In this document: in pieces, positions 51,457-61,393 of the stretch
Layout: every line of letters starts with the position of its first letter
Position numbering within the stretch: the stretch's first letter is position 1
Origin: Gammaproteobacteria bacterium
Lineage (GTDB): Bacteria > Pseudomonadota > Gammaproteobacteria > Pseudomonadales > Pseudohongiellaceae
Direction: 5' to 3'
DNA: 64,000 nt
Assembly: GCA_012960305.1 (NCBI GenBank)
Contig: DUBM01000014.1
Span: 1 to 64,000 of the forward strand
Notes under the pieces: model-generated
Databases searched by the model: none
Seen by the model: only the letters and a program-made list of their open reading frames with translations
What the model was told of the DNA's origin: nothing
Position numbers and translations under genes: made by a program

Positions 51457-51864
51457 ATGCTCAACAACCTTCCAACCGACATTAAACTCCACAAGAAGTC
51501 CGCTATGCTGGAACTTGTGTATGGCGACGGCAGCAGCCATCAGTTAAGTGCGGAATTTTTGCGAATTAACTCTCCCTCTGCAGAAGTTAGAGGCCACGGC
51601 AAAGGCCAGGAAATATTGCAGGTTGGGAAGCGTCAAGTAGGCATTACAGCGATTGAGCCAGTGGGAAACTATGCGGTCAAGCTGGAATTTGATGATGGAC
51701 ATGACTCCGGCATATATAGCTGGCCTTACCTGCACAAGCTTGGCGAAGATCGCGAATCGTTATGGCGAGAATATCTCGGCAAGTTATCTCAAGCACGCGC
51801 AAGCAGAGATCCATTGCCACCAGAAACACAAGTGATTAAGATCCAGCCTCTGCCTCTGAAATAA
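51457..51864 (+). CDS. DUF971 / gamma-butyrobetaine hydroxylase-like N-domain protein
   Basis: A 135-residue single-domain protein. The domain is the one found at the N-terminus of gamma-butyrobetaine hydroxylases and in iron-sulfur related proteins; the sequence LVYGDGSSHQLSAEFLR and the DDGHDSGIYSWPYLHKL motif are typical. The exact role is not known. It lies 29 bases after hslU on the same strand, a link seen in Pseudomonas too, and may be read through from the heat-shock promoter. Confidence 0.88.
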   Translation: MLNNLPTDIKLHKKSAMLELVYGDGSSHQLSAEFLRINSPSAEVRGHGKGQEILQVGKRQVGITAIEPVGNYAVKLEFDDGHDSGIYSWPYLHKLGEDRESLWREYLGKLSQARASRDPLPPETQVIKIQPLPLK

Positions 51865-51938
51865 AACTGCGCATAATGCGCGTGCTTATTGATGCAGTGT
51901 AAGTAACAAAAGAAAATCAATAAGAACTCATCGAGACG

Positions 51939-52709
51939 ATGTCAGAATCAAATAAGACTGGTAACAGTGAAAATACCACCCATTTCGGTTACGAAGAAGT
52001 GCCCCTGGCTGAAAAAGAGAAAAGGGTTGGGGAAGTTTTTCGTTCGGTAGCGAGCAAGTATGATGTCATGAATGATGTCATGTCCCTCGGCTCACATCGG
52101 CTTATCAAGCGCTTTACTGTGGAGATGACCGCACTTCGTACCGGCCATAAAGTGTTAGACCTAGCAGGGGGAACCGGCGACTTTAGCATCAAATTTTCTC
52201 CAATAGTGGGTGAATCTGGTCAAGTTGTGCTTGCCGATATAAACGAAGCAATGCTGAATGTTGGCAGAGATCGAGTAATAGATAAGGGTCTGAGCAAGAA
52301 CATAGATTTTGTGCAAGTGAATGCCGAAGAATTGCCGTTTTCCGACAACACTTTTGACTGCATCTGTATAGCTTATGGCCTACGAAACGTTACCGACAAA
52401 GATGCGGCACTAGCATCGATGCAGCGTGTCTTAAAGCCCGGTGGTCGATTAATAGTGTTAGAATTTTCAAAACCAACTAATGATTTTATAGGTAAAGCTT
52501 ATGATGTTTATTCGAATCTATGGCCCGCAGCAGGACAACTAATCACTGGTGATTCTGATAGCTATCGCTATCTAGTAGAATCCATTCGCATGCACCCTGA
52601 CCAAGAAACGTTGAAGCGAATGATGGAAGCTGCAGGTTTGGAAAAATGTAAATATGAGAATGTAATGAGCGGCATTTGCGCAATCCACTTGGGATTTAAA
52701 CCTCACTAA
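51939..52709 (+). CDS. ubiE: Demethylmenaquinone/2-methoxybenzoquinol C-methyltransferase UbiE
   Basis: A 256-residue SAM-dependent C-methyltransferase for ubiquinone and, where present, menaquinone. Motifs: [36 protein letters not shown] (SAM site), [12 protein letters not shown] and [14 protein letters not shown]. First gene of ubiE-ubiJ-ubiB; the next gene starts 16 bases after its stop. Confidence 0.98.
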   Translation: MSESNKTGNSENTTHFGYEEVPLAEKEKRVGEVFRSVASKYDVMNDVMSLGSHRLIKRFTVEMTALRTGHKVLDLAGGTGDFSIKFSPIVGESGQVVLADINEAMLNVGRDRVIDKGLSKNIDFVQVNAEELPFSDNTFDCICIAYGLRNVTDKDAALASMQRVLKPGGRLIVLEFSKPTNDFIGKAYDVYSNLWPAAGQLITGDSDSYRYLVESIRMHPDQETLKRMMEAAGLEKCKYENVMSGICAIHLGFKPH

Positions 52710-52725
52710 TCCGGCATACCTCTAT

Positions 52726-53364
52726 ATGAATTCATTCTTCGGATCTCTTGCCCTCTGGCCACTTGCTGAAATTCTGAATAAAATAATTTCACAGGATAAT
52801 CATATCAGGGAGAAAATGTCAGCGTTCAGTGGGAGAACTCTAACAATCTGCGGACGAGTACCGGATATCAACATTACTGTTAATTTCGAAGCGACCAAGA
52901 TTCACCTAAGTGCGATTAACGCAGAAACTCTTGCGATAGAACCTGACGCGACTATTTCTGGTTCTAGTCGCGATCTCTTGCAACTGCTCTTAGATGGTAA
53001 AAACCGCCCACTGGCGAACCCAAAGATAAGCATAAGTGGAGATGCCAAGCTCTCGCAGGATTTGTACACCACAATTAACGAATTAGATTTACATTGGGCA
53101 GACTACTTGACGCCTTATCTCGGAGACATACTAAGCAACCAGATTGATCAAGCATCTTCAGATGTTAAGAATTGGGCGCGGAATACAGATCAAAGCATTA
53201 AAAGAAATCTGGATGAGTATCTCAAAGAGGAAGTTAGTGCGGTCCCTGATGAAAGTCAGCTGGAGACCTTCGATGACAGATTAGATCTTCTCAAAATCGC
53301 CAATGACCGCCTGCAGGCAAGAATCCATCTTCTAAATGGCAGCTTAGATAAGCTAAGCCCATAG
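52726..53364 (+). CDS. ubiJ: Ubiquinone biosynthesis accessory factor UbiJ
   Basis: A 212-residue protein with an N-terminal SCP2-type lipid-binding domain (about 1-115) and a C-terminal helical, coiled-coil-like part (about 150-205). UbiJ binds ubiquinone intermediates and organises the soluble Ubi complex with UbiK. Sequence conservation is low in this family, so the call leans on size, fold impression and its place between ubiE and ubiB. Confidence 0.85.
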   Translation: MNSFFGSLALWPLAEILNKIISQDNHIREKMSAFSGRTLTICGRVPDINITVNFEATKIHLSAINAETLAIEPDATISGSSRDLLQLLLDGKNRPLANPKISISGDAKLSQDLYTTINELDLHWADYLTPYLGDILSNQIDQASSDVKNWARNTDQSIKRNLDEYLKEEVSAVPDESQLETFDDRLDLLKIANDRLQARIHLLNGSLDKLSP

Positions 53365-53482
53365 TAATCAGCTATTTACGGTGATTCCCTTGGTCAATTT
53401 TGGGAATCGATTTTCTTGTTACTGCCTGACTCAGATGCTATCTTTGCTAGCCCTCTAAACACCAGATATTTCAACACTAGCT

Positions 53483-55123
53483 GTGTCCCATTTACCCAGA
53501 TTAAACAAAGTTCTTAATGTCATCGCCAAGTATCGACTGGATGAATTTGCCGAGAGCCAGGTTGGAATCCGCTGGATAAAAATTCTCTTGTTACCTTATC
53601 GTCTTATCTGGACGTTTAGTGACCATAGCAAAGGCGATAAAAATCGGCGGCTACGGTTAGCACTGGAAGAACTTGGTCCCATCTACATAAAATTCGGTCA
53701 GCTACTTTCCACGCGCCCTGATTTTCTTAAAACAGAACTAGCCGAAGAATTGCAATCACTACAAGATAATGTTCCGGCTTTCGAGTCACCATCAATAAAC
53801 CAACTCGTAGAGCAAGCGCTTGGCAAGGATATCTCGGAAGTTTTCAGCAGTTTAGAAGTTGCGCCACTAGCATCAGCGTCTGTGGCCCAAGTTCACCGAG
53901 CGGAATTGCTTACCGGCGAAGAGGTAGTAGTCAAAGTAATTAGGCCGGGAATAGACAAAACGATCGCGGCAGACATATCTCTTCTTAATTGGATGGCGGT
54001 AGCTTTAGAAACCAAAACTTTAATTGGCAAAAGACTAAGACCAATTGAAGTCGTGAAGGATTATGAAAACATAATCTTCGATGAACTCAACTTGCTAGTA
54101 GAGGCTGCAAATACATCTCAGCTCAGGCGTAATTTTGAGCATTCTTCTACTCTTTATGTGCCAAAAATTTATTGGAACTTCACTAGAAAGAATATGTTGG
54201 TCATGGAGCGCATCCATGGCATTCCAGTTGCTGATATCAATCAACTAGAAAAAAACAACATCAACCTAGAGAAGTTAGCGGAAACCGGCGTTGATATTTT
54301 CTTCACTCAGGTTTTTGAGCACAATTTTTTCCACGCCGACATGCACCCAGGGAATATCTTTGTAGATAGAGACTCTTCCGAGAATCCAAAATACATTGCT
54401 ATAGATTGCGCGATAATTGGCTCCCTCAGTAAGAATGATCAAGAATATTTAGCTAAAAATTTGTTAGCAATATTTAAGCGAGATTACCGAAAAATTGCTG
54501 AGTTACATGTCGCTTGTGGCTGGGTGCCGAAAGACACCAGAATTCATGAATTCGAATCAGCTATGCGCAGCGTATGTGAGCCGATCTTTGAGAAACCCTT
54601 AAAAGACATTTCATTTGGACAATTGCTAGTGCAATTATTTCGCACAGCGGGGCGGTTTAATATGGAAGTGCAGCCGTCATTGGTGCTTCTGCAAAAAACT
54701 CTACTGAATGTCGAAGGCTTAGGTAGGCAACTTTACCCTGAATTGGATCTGTGGAAAACAGCACTCCCCTATTTGGAAAACTGGAACACCAAACGCCTAA
54801 GTCCATTTACTCTATTAATGAAAGTCCAGGAGAATATTCCTAATTGGATTGATCAACTACCTGAGCTTCCACAATTACTAATTGATACGGCAACTGAGAG
54901 CAAGCAACTAACAGAAATCAACGAATCACTAAGAACCCAACAATTGGCAAGTGCAGAGAAGGCTCTCCTGCAGCAAAGACAGTCCCGCCGCGCCGGTATA
55001 ATGGCTATAGCTCTCGCTCTCGTGTCATTGCTGCCCTCGGTGGATCAATTAATAGGCGATATCGCTGCTGCGCCTCTATTCTTGGGCATTTTAGGCGTCT
55101 TCCTTTTGTGTTTTAAGCGATGA
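53483..55123 (+). CDS. ubiB: Ubiquinone biosynthesis regulatory kinase-like protein UbiB
   Basis: A 546-residue membrane-associated ADCK/ABC1 atypical kinase-like ATPase required for ubiquinone synthesis. The KxGQ motif is in GPIYIKFGQLLSTRPDF, the Ala-rich loop in APLASASVAQVHRA, and the catalytic site in HADMHPGNIFV and AIDCAIIG; the last differs from the more common DFG-like form. Two C-terminal hydrophobic helices (about 497-545) anchor it. It lies 118 bases after ubiJ and 17 before hisI. Confidence 0.97.
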   Translation: MSHLPRLNKVLNVIAKYRLDEFAESQVGIRWIKILLLPYRLIWTFSDHSKGDKNRRLRLALEELGPIYIKFGQLLSTRPDFLKTELAEELQSLQDNVPAFESPSINQLVEQALGKDISEVFSSLEVAPLASASVAQVHRAELLTGEEVVVKVIRPGIDKTIAADISLLNWMAVALETKTLIGKRLRPIEVVKDYENIIFDELNLLVEAANTSQLRRNFEHSSTLYVPKIYWNFTRKNMLVMERIHGIPVADINQLEKNNINLEKLAETGVDIFFTQVFEHNFFHADMHPGNIFVDRDSSENPKYIAIDCAIIGSLSKNDQEYLAKNLLAIFKRDYRKIAELHVACGWVPKDTRIHEFESAMRSVCEPIFEKPLKDISFGQLLVQLFRTAGRFNMEVQPSLVLLQKTLLNVEGLGRQLYPELDLWKTALPYLENWNTKRLSPFTLLMKVQENIPNWIDQLPELPQLLIDTATESKQLTEINESLRTQQLASAEKALLQQRQSRRAGIMAIALALVSLLPSVDQLIGDIAAAPLFLGILGVFLLCFKR

Positions 55124-55140
55124 AGTAGCATACTTAGCTG

Positions 55141-55530
55141 ATGTCCTCCTACCTCGACCAGATTAAATGGAATGAAGAAGGTCTGGTGCCGGTAATTGCG
55201 CAGGATGCCAGGACTGGTCGTGTCTTGATGATGGCTTGGGCAAATAGAGAAGCCGTGGAAACTTCCGTAAATGAGCACCGGAGCGTCTATTGGTCACGTT
55301 CCAGAGCAAAACTCTGGCGCAAAGGTGAAGAATCAGGCAATGTGCAGAACCTTGTAGAGTTGTACATGGATTGCGACAATGACGCGCTTTGTTATGTTGT
55401 AGAACAAGTTGGAGGAATCGCGTGTCACACAGGCAGGGAGAGCTGTTTCTTTCAAAGACTGGAAGATGGAATTTGGCATTCCGTCGAGGCAGTCGTAACC
55501 GACCCAACAAAGATATATGACAAAGCTTAA
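55141..55530 (+). CDS. hisI: Phosphoribosyl-AMP cyclohydrolase
   Basis: A 129-residue zinc enzyme, third step of histidine synthesis. Motifs [49 protein letters not shown] and [13 protein letters not shown] hold the metal ligands. It is separate from hisE, as in Pseudomonas, not fused as in E. coli. Confidence 0.98.
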   Translation: MSSYLDQIKWNEEGLVPVIAQDARTGRVLMMAWANREAVETSVNEHRSVYWSRSRAKLWRKGEESGNVQNLVELYMDCDNDALCYVVEQVGGIACHTGRESCFFQRLEDGIWHSVEAVVTDPTKIYDKA

Positions 55531-55609
55531 GTATTGAACTCGGTCGAAACGTAATTAGTCGACCACCGTCGCATTTACCAAAATACTAAAGCAATATTGG
55601 CTAGATAAA

Positions 55610-55945
55610 ATGAGCAAGGTACTAACAGAATTAGCAACAATAATTGAACAACGAAAAAGCGCCGACATAGAAGAATCTTATGTTGCCAGCCTTCATGCTA
55701 AAGGTTTGAACAAAATTTTAGAAAAAGTTGGCGAAGAAGCAACTGAAACTATTTTGGCAGCAAAAGAATATGAAAGCGGTGCCCATTCTGGAGAATCTAA
55801 TTTAATTGGCGAAACCGCAGACCTTTGGTTTCACACAATGGTTATGTTAAGTCATTTGAATCTGAAACCTGAACAGGTATTGATGGAACTGGAAAAGCGA
55901 TTTAACATATCCGGCCTTGAAGAGAAGGCATCAAGACAAAACTAA
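55610..55945 (+). CDS. hisE: Phosphoribosyl-ATP pyrophosphatase
   Basis: A 111-residue MazG-fold enzyme, second step of histidine synthesis. The [15 protein letters not shown] motif with metal-binding Glu residues and [13 protein letters not shown] are typical. It lies 79 bases after hisI and 45 before tatA, the hisI-hisE-tatABC order of Pseudomonas. Confidence 0.97.
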   Translation: MSKVLTELATIIEQRKSADIEESYVASLHAKGLNKILEKVGEEATETILAAKEYESGAHSGESNLIGETADLWFHTMVMLSHLNLKPEQVLMELEKRFNISGLEEKASRQN

Positions 55946-55990
55946 TAACGACAAACTGCAACACAGACTTGTCGGCTTTGGAGAATTATT

Positions 55991-56242
55991 ATGGGTGTTG
56001 GTGGTATAGGTATTTGGCAACTCTTGATCATACTTTTGATCGTAGTCATGCTTTTTGGTACAAAAAAATTACGCAATATCGGTGGCGATCTCGGCGGAGC
56101 TTTGAAAGGGTTTAAAAACGCAATGAAGGACGATAATACGGAGAAAGAGGAAGAAGAGTCTGCTGATGAATCTTCTAGCGAACCTGCCGTTGAATCAGAA
56201 GAAACTGCTGAAGTTGCTGAAAGCAAAGAGAAAGCTGAATAA
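55991..56242 (+). CDS. tatA: Sec-independent translocase subunit TatA
   Basis: An 83-residue pore-forming Tat component. Short N-terminal membrane helix ([15 protein letters not shown]), hinge [10 protein letters not shown] and amphipathic helix ([13 protein letters not shown]) are typical, followed by a long acidic tail. In this system folded proteins with twin-arginine signals cross the inner membrane. Confidence 0.95.
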   Translation: MGVGGIGIWQLLIILLIVVMLFGTKKLRNIGGDLGGALKGFKNAMKDDNTEKEEEESADESSSEPAVESEETAEVAESKEKAE

Positions 56243-56369
56243 GCGAACTCTCTCAATTCATCGCTTATTGGCGACCTAACTCAAGTTTATGCTCTGCTAT
56301 CTAGCTTGAATTTTCTGCTGCTCTACTAACAGAGTAGCAAATTAATTGATAGCCACATGATTCCGACTT

Positions 56370-56933
56370 ATGTTTAATATTCATTCGACTGAACTATTGC
56401 TTGTTTGCATTGTTGCTTTGATCGTAATTGGTCCGGAGAAATTGCCAGCGGCTGTAAAAACTGCAGGTCTTTGGATTGGTCGCTTCCGCCGTAGCTTTTA
56501 TAAAGTAAAAGCAGAAATAGAAAGAGAATTAAATACCGATGAAATACGCCAACAGCTGCATAATGAATCAGTGCTAGCAGAAATAGAATCCGCCAAAGCC
56601 GATGTCACAGGCGTCGCCGACGAGGCGGAAAAAACCATCGGTAACATTGTAAGCTCGGATAATTTCGACCCTGGCGCTTCTCAGGCTACTCTGCAAAAAG
56701 TTGAAGAGAACAAGGAAGGTGACAGTAGCGATGAGGTCAAAGAAAATTCTGCCCAGGAAGAACTAGCCGAAGTCATTGAACAGGTAGACGAGATGGGCAA
56801 CCGCATTTTCAACAGTGATGAAAAAGAGAAACTCGCAACTATAGATAGCAAGACCCCATCAGCAACAGTGACCACTCCTGAAACTAACCCCGAAATCACA
56901 ACAGATAAGCAGTCAAATGATAGCGTCAGCTGA
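56370..56933 (+). CDS. tatB: Sec-independent translocase subunit TatB
   Basis: A 187-residue Tat receptor component. The N-terminal helix (FNIHSTELLLVCIVALIVIGPEKLP style) contains the conserved Glu and Pro-Glu-Lys-Leu-Pro hinge, then an amphipathic helix and a long acidic, low-complexity tail. It lies 127 bases after tatA and overlaps tatC by 17 bases. Confidence 0.95.
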   Translation: MFNIHSTELLLVCIVALIVIGPEKLPAAVKTAGLWIGRFRRSFYKVKAEIERELNTDEIRQQLHNESVLAEIESAKADVTGVADEAEKTIGNIVSSDNFDPGASQATLQKVEENKEGDSSDEVKENSAQEELAEVIEQVDEMGNRIFNSDEKEKLATIDSKTPSATVTTPETNPEITTDKQSNDSVS

Positions 56934-57687
56934 AGACGAAAAAGAACTAACCTTAGTCGACCATTTAGTCGAGTTACGAGATCGAATATTAAAATGTGTG
57001 GTCGCAATAGTTGTGTTATTTCTGGCCTTATTTGTATTCGCCAATGACATCTACACCTATGTAGCCGATCCGCTTATTTCCGCACTACCTGAAGGAGCGA
57101 CGATGATAGCTATCGATCCCACGTCGCCATTTTTTGCTCCTTTTAAATTGACATTCTATGTTGCATTTATGATCGCCGCTCCCTATGTCCTCTATCAGCT
57201 GTGGTCTTTTATTGCGCCCGGTTTATACAAGAATGAAAAAACTGTGGCCATCCCTCTATTCATCTCCAGTGTGCTGTTGTTCTATTCCGGTATCGCTTTC
57301 GCACGATATATCCTGTTCGGTGTCATTTTTGGTTTTTTTATCTCTGTGGCACCAGACGGCATTCAAGTTGCCCCAGACATCAGCAGCTTTCTTAGTTTCG
57401 CCTTAACAATATTCTTCGCCTTTGGGATTGCTTTCGAGATTCCGATTGCTGTATTTCTTTGCATTTGGTCCGGCCTAGCAGAGCCAGATTCACTTGCTGG
57501 TAAACGGCCCTACGTAGTTGTTGGCTGCTTTGTTGTTGCCATGATGCTAACACCACCGGACCCCTTCACCCAGTCAATGTTGGCCTTGCCAATGTGGGCA
57601 CTGTTCGAAATTGGAATCCTAGCGGGGAGAGTAATTCGTAAGAAGCAACAAGATGAAGAAGACGAAGAGTCTCAACCTAATGCTTAA
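56917..57687 (+). CDS. tatC: Sec-independent translocase subunit TatC
   Basis: A 256-residue inner-membrane protein with six membrane helices, the part that recognises the twin-arginine signal. Motifs: LVDHLVELRDRIL at the N-terminus, DPTSPFFAPFKLTFY in the first periplasmic loop, PYVLYQLWSFIAPGLYKNEK and AFEIPIAVF. The start ATG lies inside tatB, so the two are coupled. Confidence 0.98.
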   Translation: MIASAEDEKELTLVDHLVELRDRILKCVVAIVVLFLALFVFANDIYTYVADPLISALPEGATMIAIDPTSPFFAPFKLTFYVAFMIAAPYVLYQLWSFIAPGLYKNEKTVAIPLFISSVLLFYSGIAFARYILFGVIFGFFISVAPDGIQVAPDISSFLSFALTIFFAFGIAFEIPIAVFLCIWSGLAEPDSLAGKRPYVVVGCFVVAMMLTPPDPFTQSMLALPMWALFEIGILAGRVIRKKQQDEEDEESQPNA

Positions 57688-57759
57688 AGCCCTCAGAGTA
57701 CCGTTAGTGAAATAGAGAGCCCTCAACACAAAAAATTGCTAACTGAAGACTGAAAGATT

Positions 57760-58197
57760 CTACGACTGTAAGATAAACGTAACTGGCCCGTCATTCTCCA
57801 ATTCAATCTTCATATCCGCAGCAAACTTTCCACTTTTCACAACTCCGTGCTTTTCTAATGCACTGTTGACAAAATACTCATAGAGCGTTTCCGCCTCTGC
57901 TGGAGACTTAGCAGATGAAAAACTTGGTCGAAGACCTTTACGAGTATTTACCGCTAGAGTAAATTGAGAAACCACCATTAATTCGCCTTCGATTGAAGCT
58001 AAATCGAGGTTCATTTTGCCATCCGCATCTGCAAAAACTCTATACGCTAACAGTTTGTCTAATAGCTTATCTGCCTGCGGTTTTTCATCCAACGCCTCAA
58101 CTCCAACAAATGCTAGTAAGCCTTTGCCAATTTCTGCATGTAATTGGCCATCAATTCTTATACGGGTAAAGTTTACGCGTTGGATTAAGGCAAGCAT
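57760..58197 (-). CDS. dtd: D-aminoacyl-tRNA deacylase
   Basis: A 145-residue homodimeric enzyme that removes D-amino acids (and glycine mischarged on tRNA-Ala) from tRNA. Both family motifs are seen: SQFTLAVNTRKGLRPSFS and the C-terminal NDGPVTFILQ. It starts 6 bases after the pip stop, as in Pseudomonas. Confidence 0.97.
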   Translation of the reverse strand: MLALIQRVNFTRIRIDGQLHAEIGKGLLAFVGVEALDEKPQADKLLDKLLAYRVFADADGKMNLDLASIEGELMVVSQFTLAVNTRKGLRPSFSSAKSPAEAETLYEYFVNSALEKHGVVKSGKFAADMKIELENDGPVTFILQS

Positions 58198-58203
58198 TCT
58201 TAC

Positions 58204-59163
58204 TCAACTCACCGTCTGAAGTTTGCTGCTAATTTCTTGTGTTGCTCGAATTAGTGCATCCACATTACCCGGCTCAGATGCAGAATGTCCAGCATCTCTA
58301 ATGATATGCAACTCTGACGCGGGCCATTGCTTATGCAGTGCGGTGGCGTTGTTTAGAGGACACACCATATCATATCTGCCGTGAACAATTATTCCTGGTA
58401 TGTCCTTGATTTCTTCCATATTTTCCAATAGTTGATTTTCTTTAATAAAACATTTGTTAATAAAGAAATGTGTTTCAATTCGCGAAAGCGCCAGTGCATT
58501 ATGAGGTTTAGTAAATTCCGCTAAAGCATCTGAACTCGGTCGTAATTTTGAACAACTACCCTCCCAAGCTGACCAAGCCTTGGCCGCTGCCATACGAGCA
58601 AGTTCGTCTTCACCTAACAACCTTGAGTGGTACGCCTGCAATAAATCATCTCGTTCCGAGTCTGGTATTGCGCGGACAAAATCATTCCAGCAGTCAGGGA
58701 AGATACGGTTAGCACCGTCTTTGTACAACCAGTCTAAATCGCACTGGCGTGCCAAGAAAATTCCTCTAAGAATTAGGGCTTGAACTCGAGCTGGATAAGC
58801 CTGAGCGTAGAGCAAACTCAACGTAGAACCCCAGGATCCTCCAAACAAAACCCAGGTATCGATTTGTAGAAACTCGCGAATTTTTTCCATATCAGCAACC
58901 AACTCTTTGCTGGTGTTTTCGCTTAAATCACCATGAGGAGTCGAACGACCGCAACCACGTTGATCAAAAGTAATAATTCGGTAAGTCTGCGGATCGTAGA
59001 AACGTCGCGAACTGACATTGCACGCACCGCCGGGCCCACCATGGACAAACAAAACCGGAATGCCATCTGGATTGCCCGACTCGTCGAGATACAATTCATG
59101 CGTCTCGGACACCTTGAGCTGATGGCGATTATAGGGTTTTAGTCCCGGGTGAAGAATGAACAT
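58204..59163 (-). CDS. pip: Prolyl aminopeptidase (alpha/beta hydrolase)
   Basis: A 319-residue serine peptidase that frees N-terminal proline. The oxyanion motif HGGPGGACN, the nucleophile GGSWGSTLSLLYAQ and the late His in DAGHSASEPGN form the usual hydrolase triad layout with an Asp in HGRYDMVCP. No signal peptide. It is transcribed toward dtd. Confidence 0.95.
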   Translation of the reverse strand: MFILHPGLKPYNRHQLKVSETHELYLDESGNPDGIPVLFVHGGPGGACNVSSRRFYDPQTYRIITFDQRGCGRSTPHGDLSENTSKELVADMEKIREFLQIDTWVLFGGSWGSTLSLLYAQAYPARVQALILRGIFLARQCDLDWLYKDGANRIFPDCWNDFVRAIPDSERDDLLQAYHSRLLGEDELARMAAAKAWSAWEGSCSKLRPSSDALAEFTKPHNALALSRIETHFFINKCFIKENQLLENMEEIKDIPGIIVHGRYDMVCPLNNATALHKQWPASELHIIRDAGHSASEPGNVDALIRATQEISSKLQTVS

Positions 59164-59278
59164 GCATATTCCTTCTGACTGGGATTTTGTCTAGGTTTTT
59201 ATTTAAGAATAACCCTTATCTTAGGGCAGCCTATCACAGGACAGAGAGCGCAGCAGTGTAAACTTAGCGACAAGAGAT

Positions 59279-61120
59279 CTAGCCCCGCATTGCTGTTCCG
59301 CGACCTTGTCGCTTGCGTTCATTCTCAGTTAGAAAGCGCTTGCGTAAACGAATGTGCTTAGGAGTCACCTCAACCAGTTCATCATCAGCGATGAATTCCA
59401 TTGCTTGTTCTAAGGAGTGAACCACGGGGGAAACTAATAGAATATTCTCATCGGTTCCGGATGCACGAACATTCGTAAGCTGTTTAGCCTTAGTAGGATT
59501 TACCGCGAGATCACGATCTCTACTATGCAGACCAATTATCATACCCTCATATACTTCGATATTTGGGCCTATAAATAAACGGCCCCTGTCCTGTAAGTTG
59601 AACAAGGCAAAGCCTAACGCCTTGCCTTTGACCATAGACACCAATACGCCATTGTTGCGGGCTGCTAGATCTGTATCTTTGTAATCGCCGTAGTGCTCAA
59701 ACACATGAGTCATTAAACCTGTACCTGATGTCATCGACAAACATTGTGAGCGAAAGCCGATCAATCCTCGAGTTGGGATGATGAATTGCAAACGCACTCT
59801 ACCCTTGCCATCGGGCAAGAGGCCGCGCATTTCCGCACGGCGAAGACTCAACTCCTCAATCACTGAACCTTGATGCTGTTCATCGCAATCCACTACTAGC
59901 GATTCATAGGGTTCCTGCTTTTTGCCATCTACTTCATGGATAATTACTTCTGGTCGCGAAACTGCTAGCTCAAAACCTTCTCGACGCATGCTTTCGATCA
60001 ATACCGACAGATGTAATTCACCGCGGCCGGAAACCTTGTATTTATCTGGCGTTTCTCCCTGCTCTACTCGCAACGCCACGTTGTAGAGTAGTTCACGCTC
60101 CAATCGTTCTTTGATATGACGAGTGGTTATATATTTACCGTCTTGGCCTACAAAAGGAGAATCGTTTACCTGAAATGTCATACTAATAGTCGGCTCATCG
60201 ACGCTAAGCGCGGGCAAAGCTTCAACCAACTCTGGATCACAAAGAGTGTCTGAGATATTTAGTTTGTCAATTCCGGTGATACAAACAATTTCTCCAGCGG
60301 TTGCTTCAATAACGTCGATACGATCAAGGCCCAGATGACTTTTAACCTGGAGAATTTTCCCCTTACGGGTATTGCCCTCTCGATCGACAATTATTACTTG
60401 TTGATTGTTACAAACTTTGCCACGAGTGACTCGGCCGATACCAATAACTCCAACATAGCTATTGTAATCCAATGCGCTGATTTGCATTTGCAAAGGAGCA
60501 TCTACTACAACATCAGGAGCGGGCACTTTATCAATGATCGCTTTAAACAATGGCAACATATCATCTGCCATTTCATTCATTTCCAATCCAGCAATACCTT
60601 CCAAAGCCGAGGCGTATATTATTGGAAAGTCCAACTGCTCATCATTCGCCCCAAGCTTGTCGAAAAGATCAAAGACTTCATTGACAACCCAATCAGGTCG
60701 CGCGCCATCGCGGTCGATTTTGTTTATTACCACGATGGGGTTCAAACCTTGAGCGAAGGCTTTTTGAGTAACGAAGCGAGTTTGTGGCATAGGCCCGTCA
60801 ACGGCATCCACTAAAAGCAATACACTGTCTACCATTGATAACACACGCTCAACTTCACCGCCAAAATCTGCGTGGCCTGGTGTATCGACAATATTGATGT
60901 GGAATCCATTCCAGTTAATAGCTGTGTTTTTCGCCAAAATTGTAATGCCGCGCTCTCTTTCCTGATCATTCGAATCCATCACTCGCTCAACTGCTTTGCC
61001 ACGAGACTCAAGTGTCCCTGACTGATGCAGCATTTTATCTACGAGTGTAGTCTTGCCATGATCAACGTGGGCGATAATGGCAATATTACGAATTTTCCCA
61101 ATCACGAGTGCTAAGCCCAT
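59279..61120 (-). CDS. typA: Ribosome-associated GTPase TypA/BipA
   Basis: A 613-residue translational GTPase of the EF-G kind that helps 50S assembly and stress or cold growth. G motifs: [28 protein letters not shown] and [15 protein letters not shown]; the C-terminal domain has RGLIGFRSQ and [13 protein letters not shown]. The start at 61120 gives five extra residues; GTG 61105 (MIGKIRN) would match the family start, but neither has a clear ribosome site. typA-thiI-glutamine synthetase is the Pseudomonas order. Confidence 0.97.
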   Translation of the reverse strand: MGLALVIGKIRNIAIIAHVDHGKTTLVDKMLHQSGTLESRGKAVERVMDSNDQERERGITILAKNTAINWNGFHINIVDTPGHADFGGEVERVLSMVDSVLLLVDAVDGPMPQTRFVTQKAFAQGLNPIVVINKIDRDGARPDWVVNEVFDLFDKLGANDEQLDFPIIYASALEGIAGLEMNEMADDMLPLFKAIIDKVPAPDVVVDAPLQMQISALDYNSYVGVIGIGRVTRGKVCNNQQVIIVDREGNTRKGKILQVKSHLGLDRIDVIEATAGEIVCITGIDKLNISDTLCDPELVEALPALSVDEPTISMTFQVNDSPFVGQDGKYITTRHIKERLERELLYNVALRVEQGETPDKYKVSGRGELHLSVLIESMRREGFELAVSRPEVIIHEVDGKKQEPYESLVVDCDEQHQGSVIEELSLRRAEMRGLLPDGKGRVRLQFIIPTRGLIGFRSQCLSMTSGTGLMTHVFEHYGDYKDTDLAARNNGVLVSMVKGKALGFALFNLQDRGRLFIGPNIEVYEGMIIGLHSRDRDLAVNPTKAKQLTNVRASGTDENILLVSPVVHSLEQAMEFIADDELVEVTPKHIRLRKRFLTENERKRQGRGTAMRG

Positions 61121-61393
61121 TTACCAATTCTGCAGCGAGCACTGAATTAGCCTGTAAATCAGGTGTAATCCAGCGCAAAAGGCGGCGAGTATACACGACT
61201 CAGACCTGAATTAAGAGGCATATTGCCAGCTATATTGACGGATATCTTTCGAGCTTTTTTAAGAGAAAACGAAATTGCGAGATCACTATGTCTGTGACAA
61301 GGCTAAAATAAAACAAGCGTAAATTAAGAGCATAGTTTGAAAATATCTCAAATCGTTCAAACTCGCTTAGAAGGCCGGCAGCTGATTGCGCAA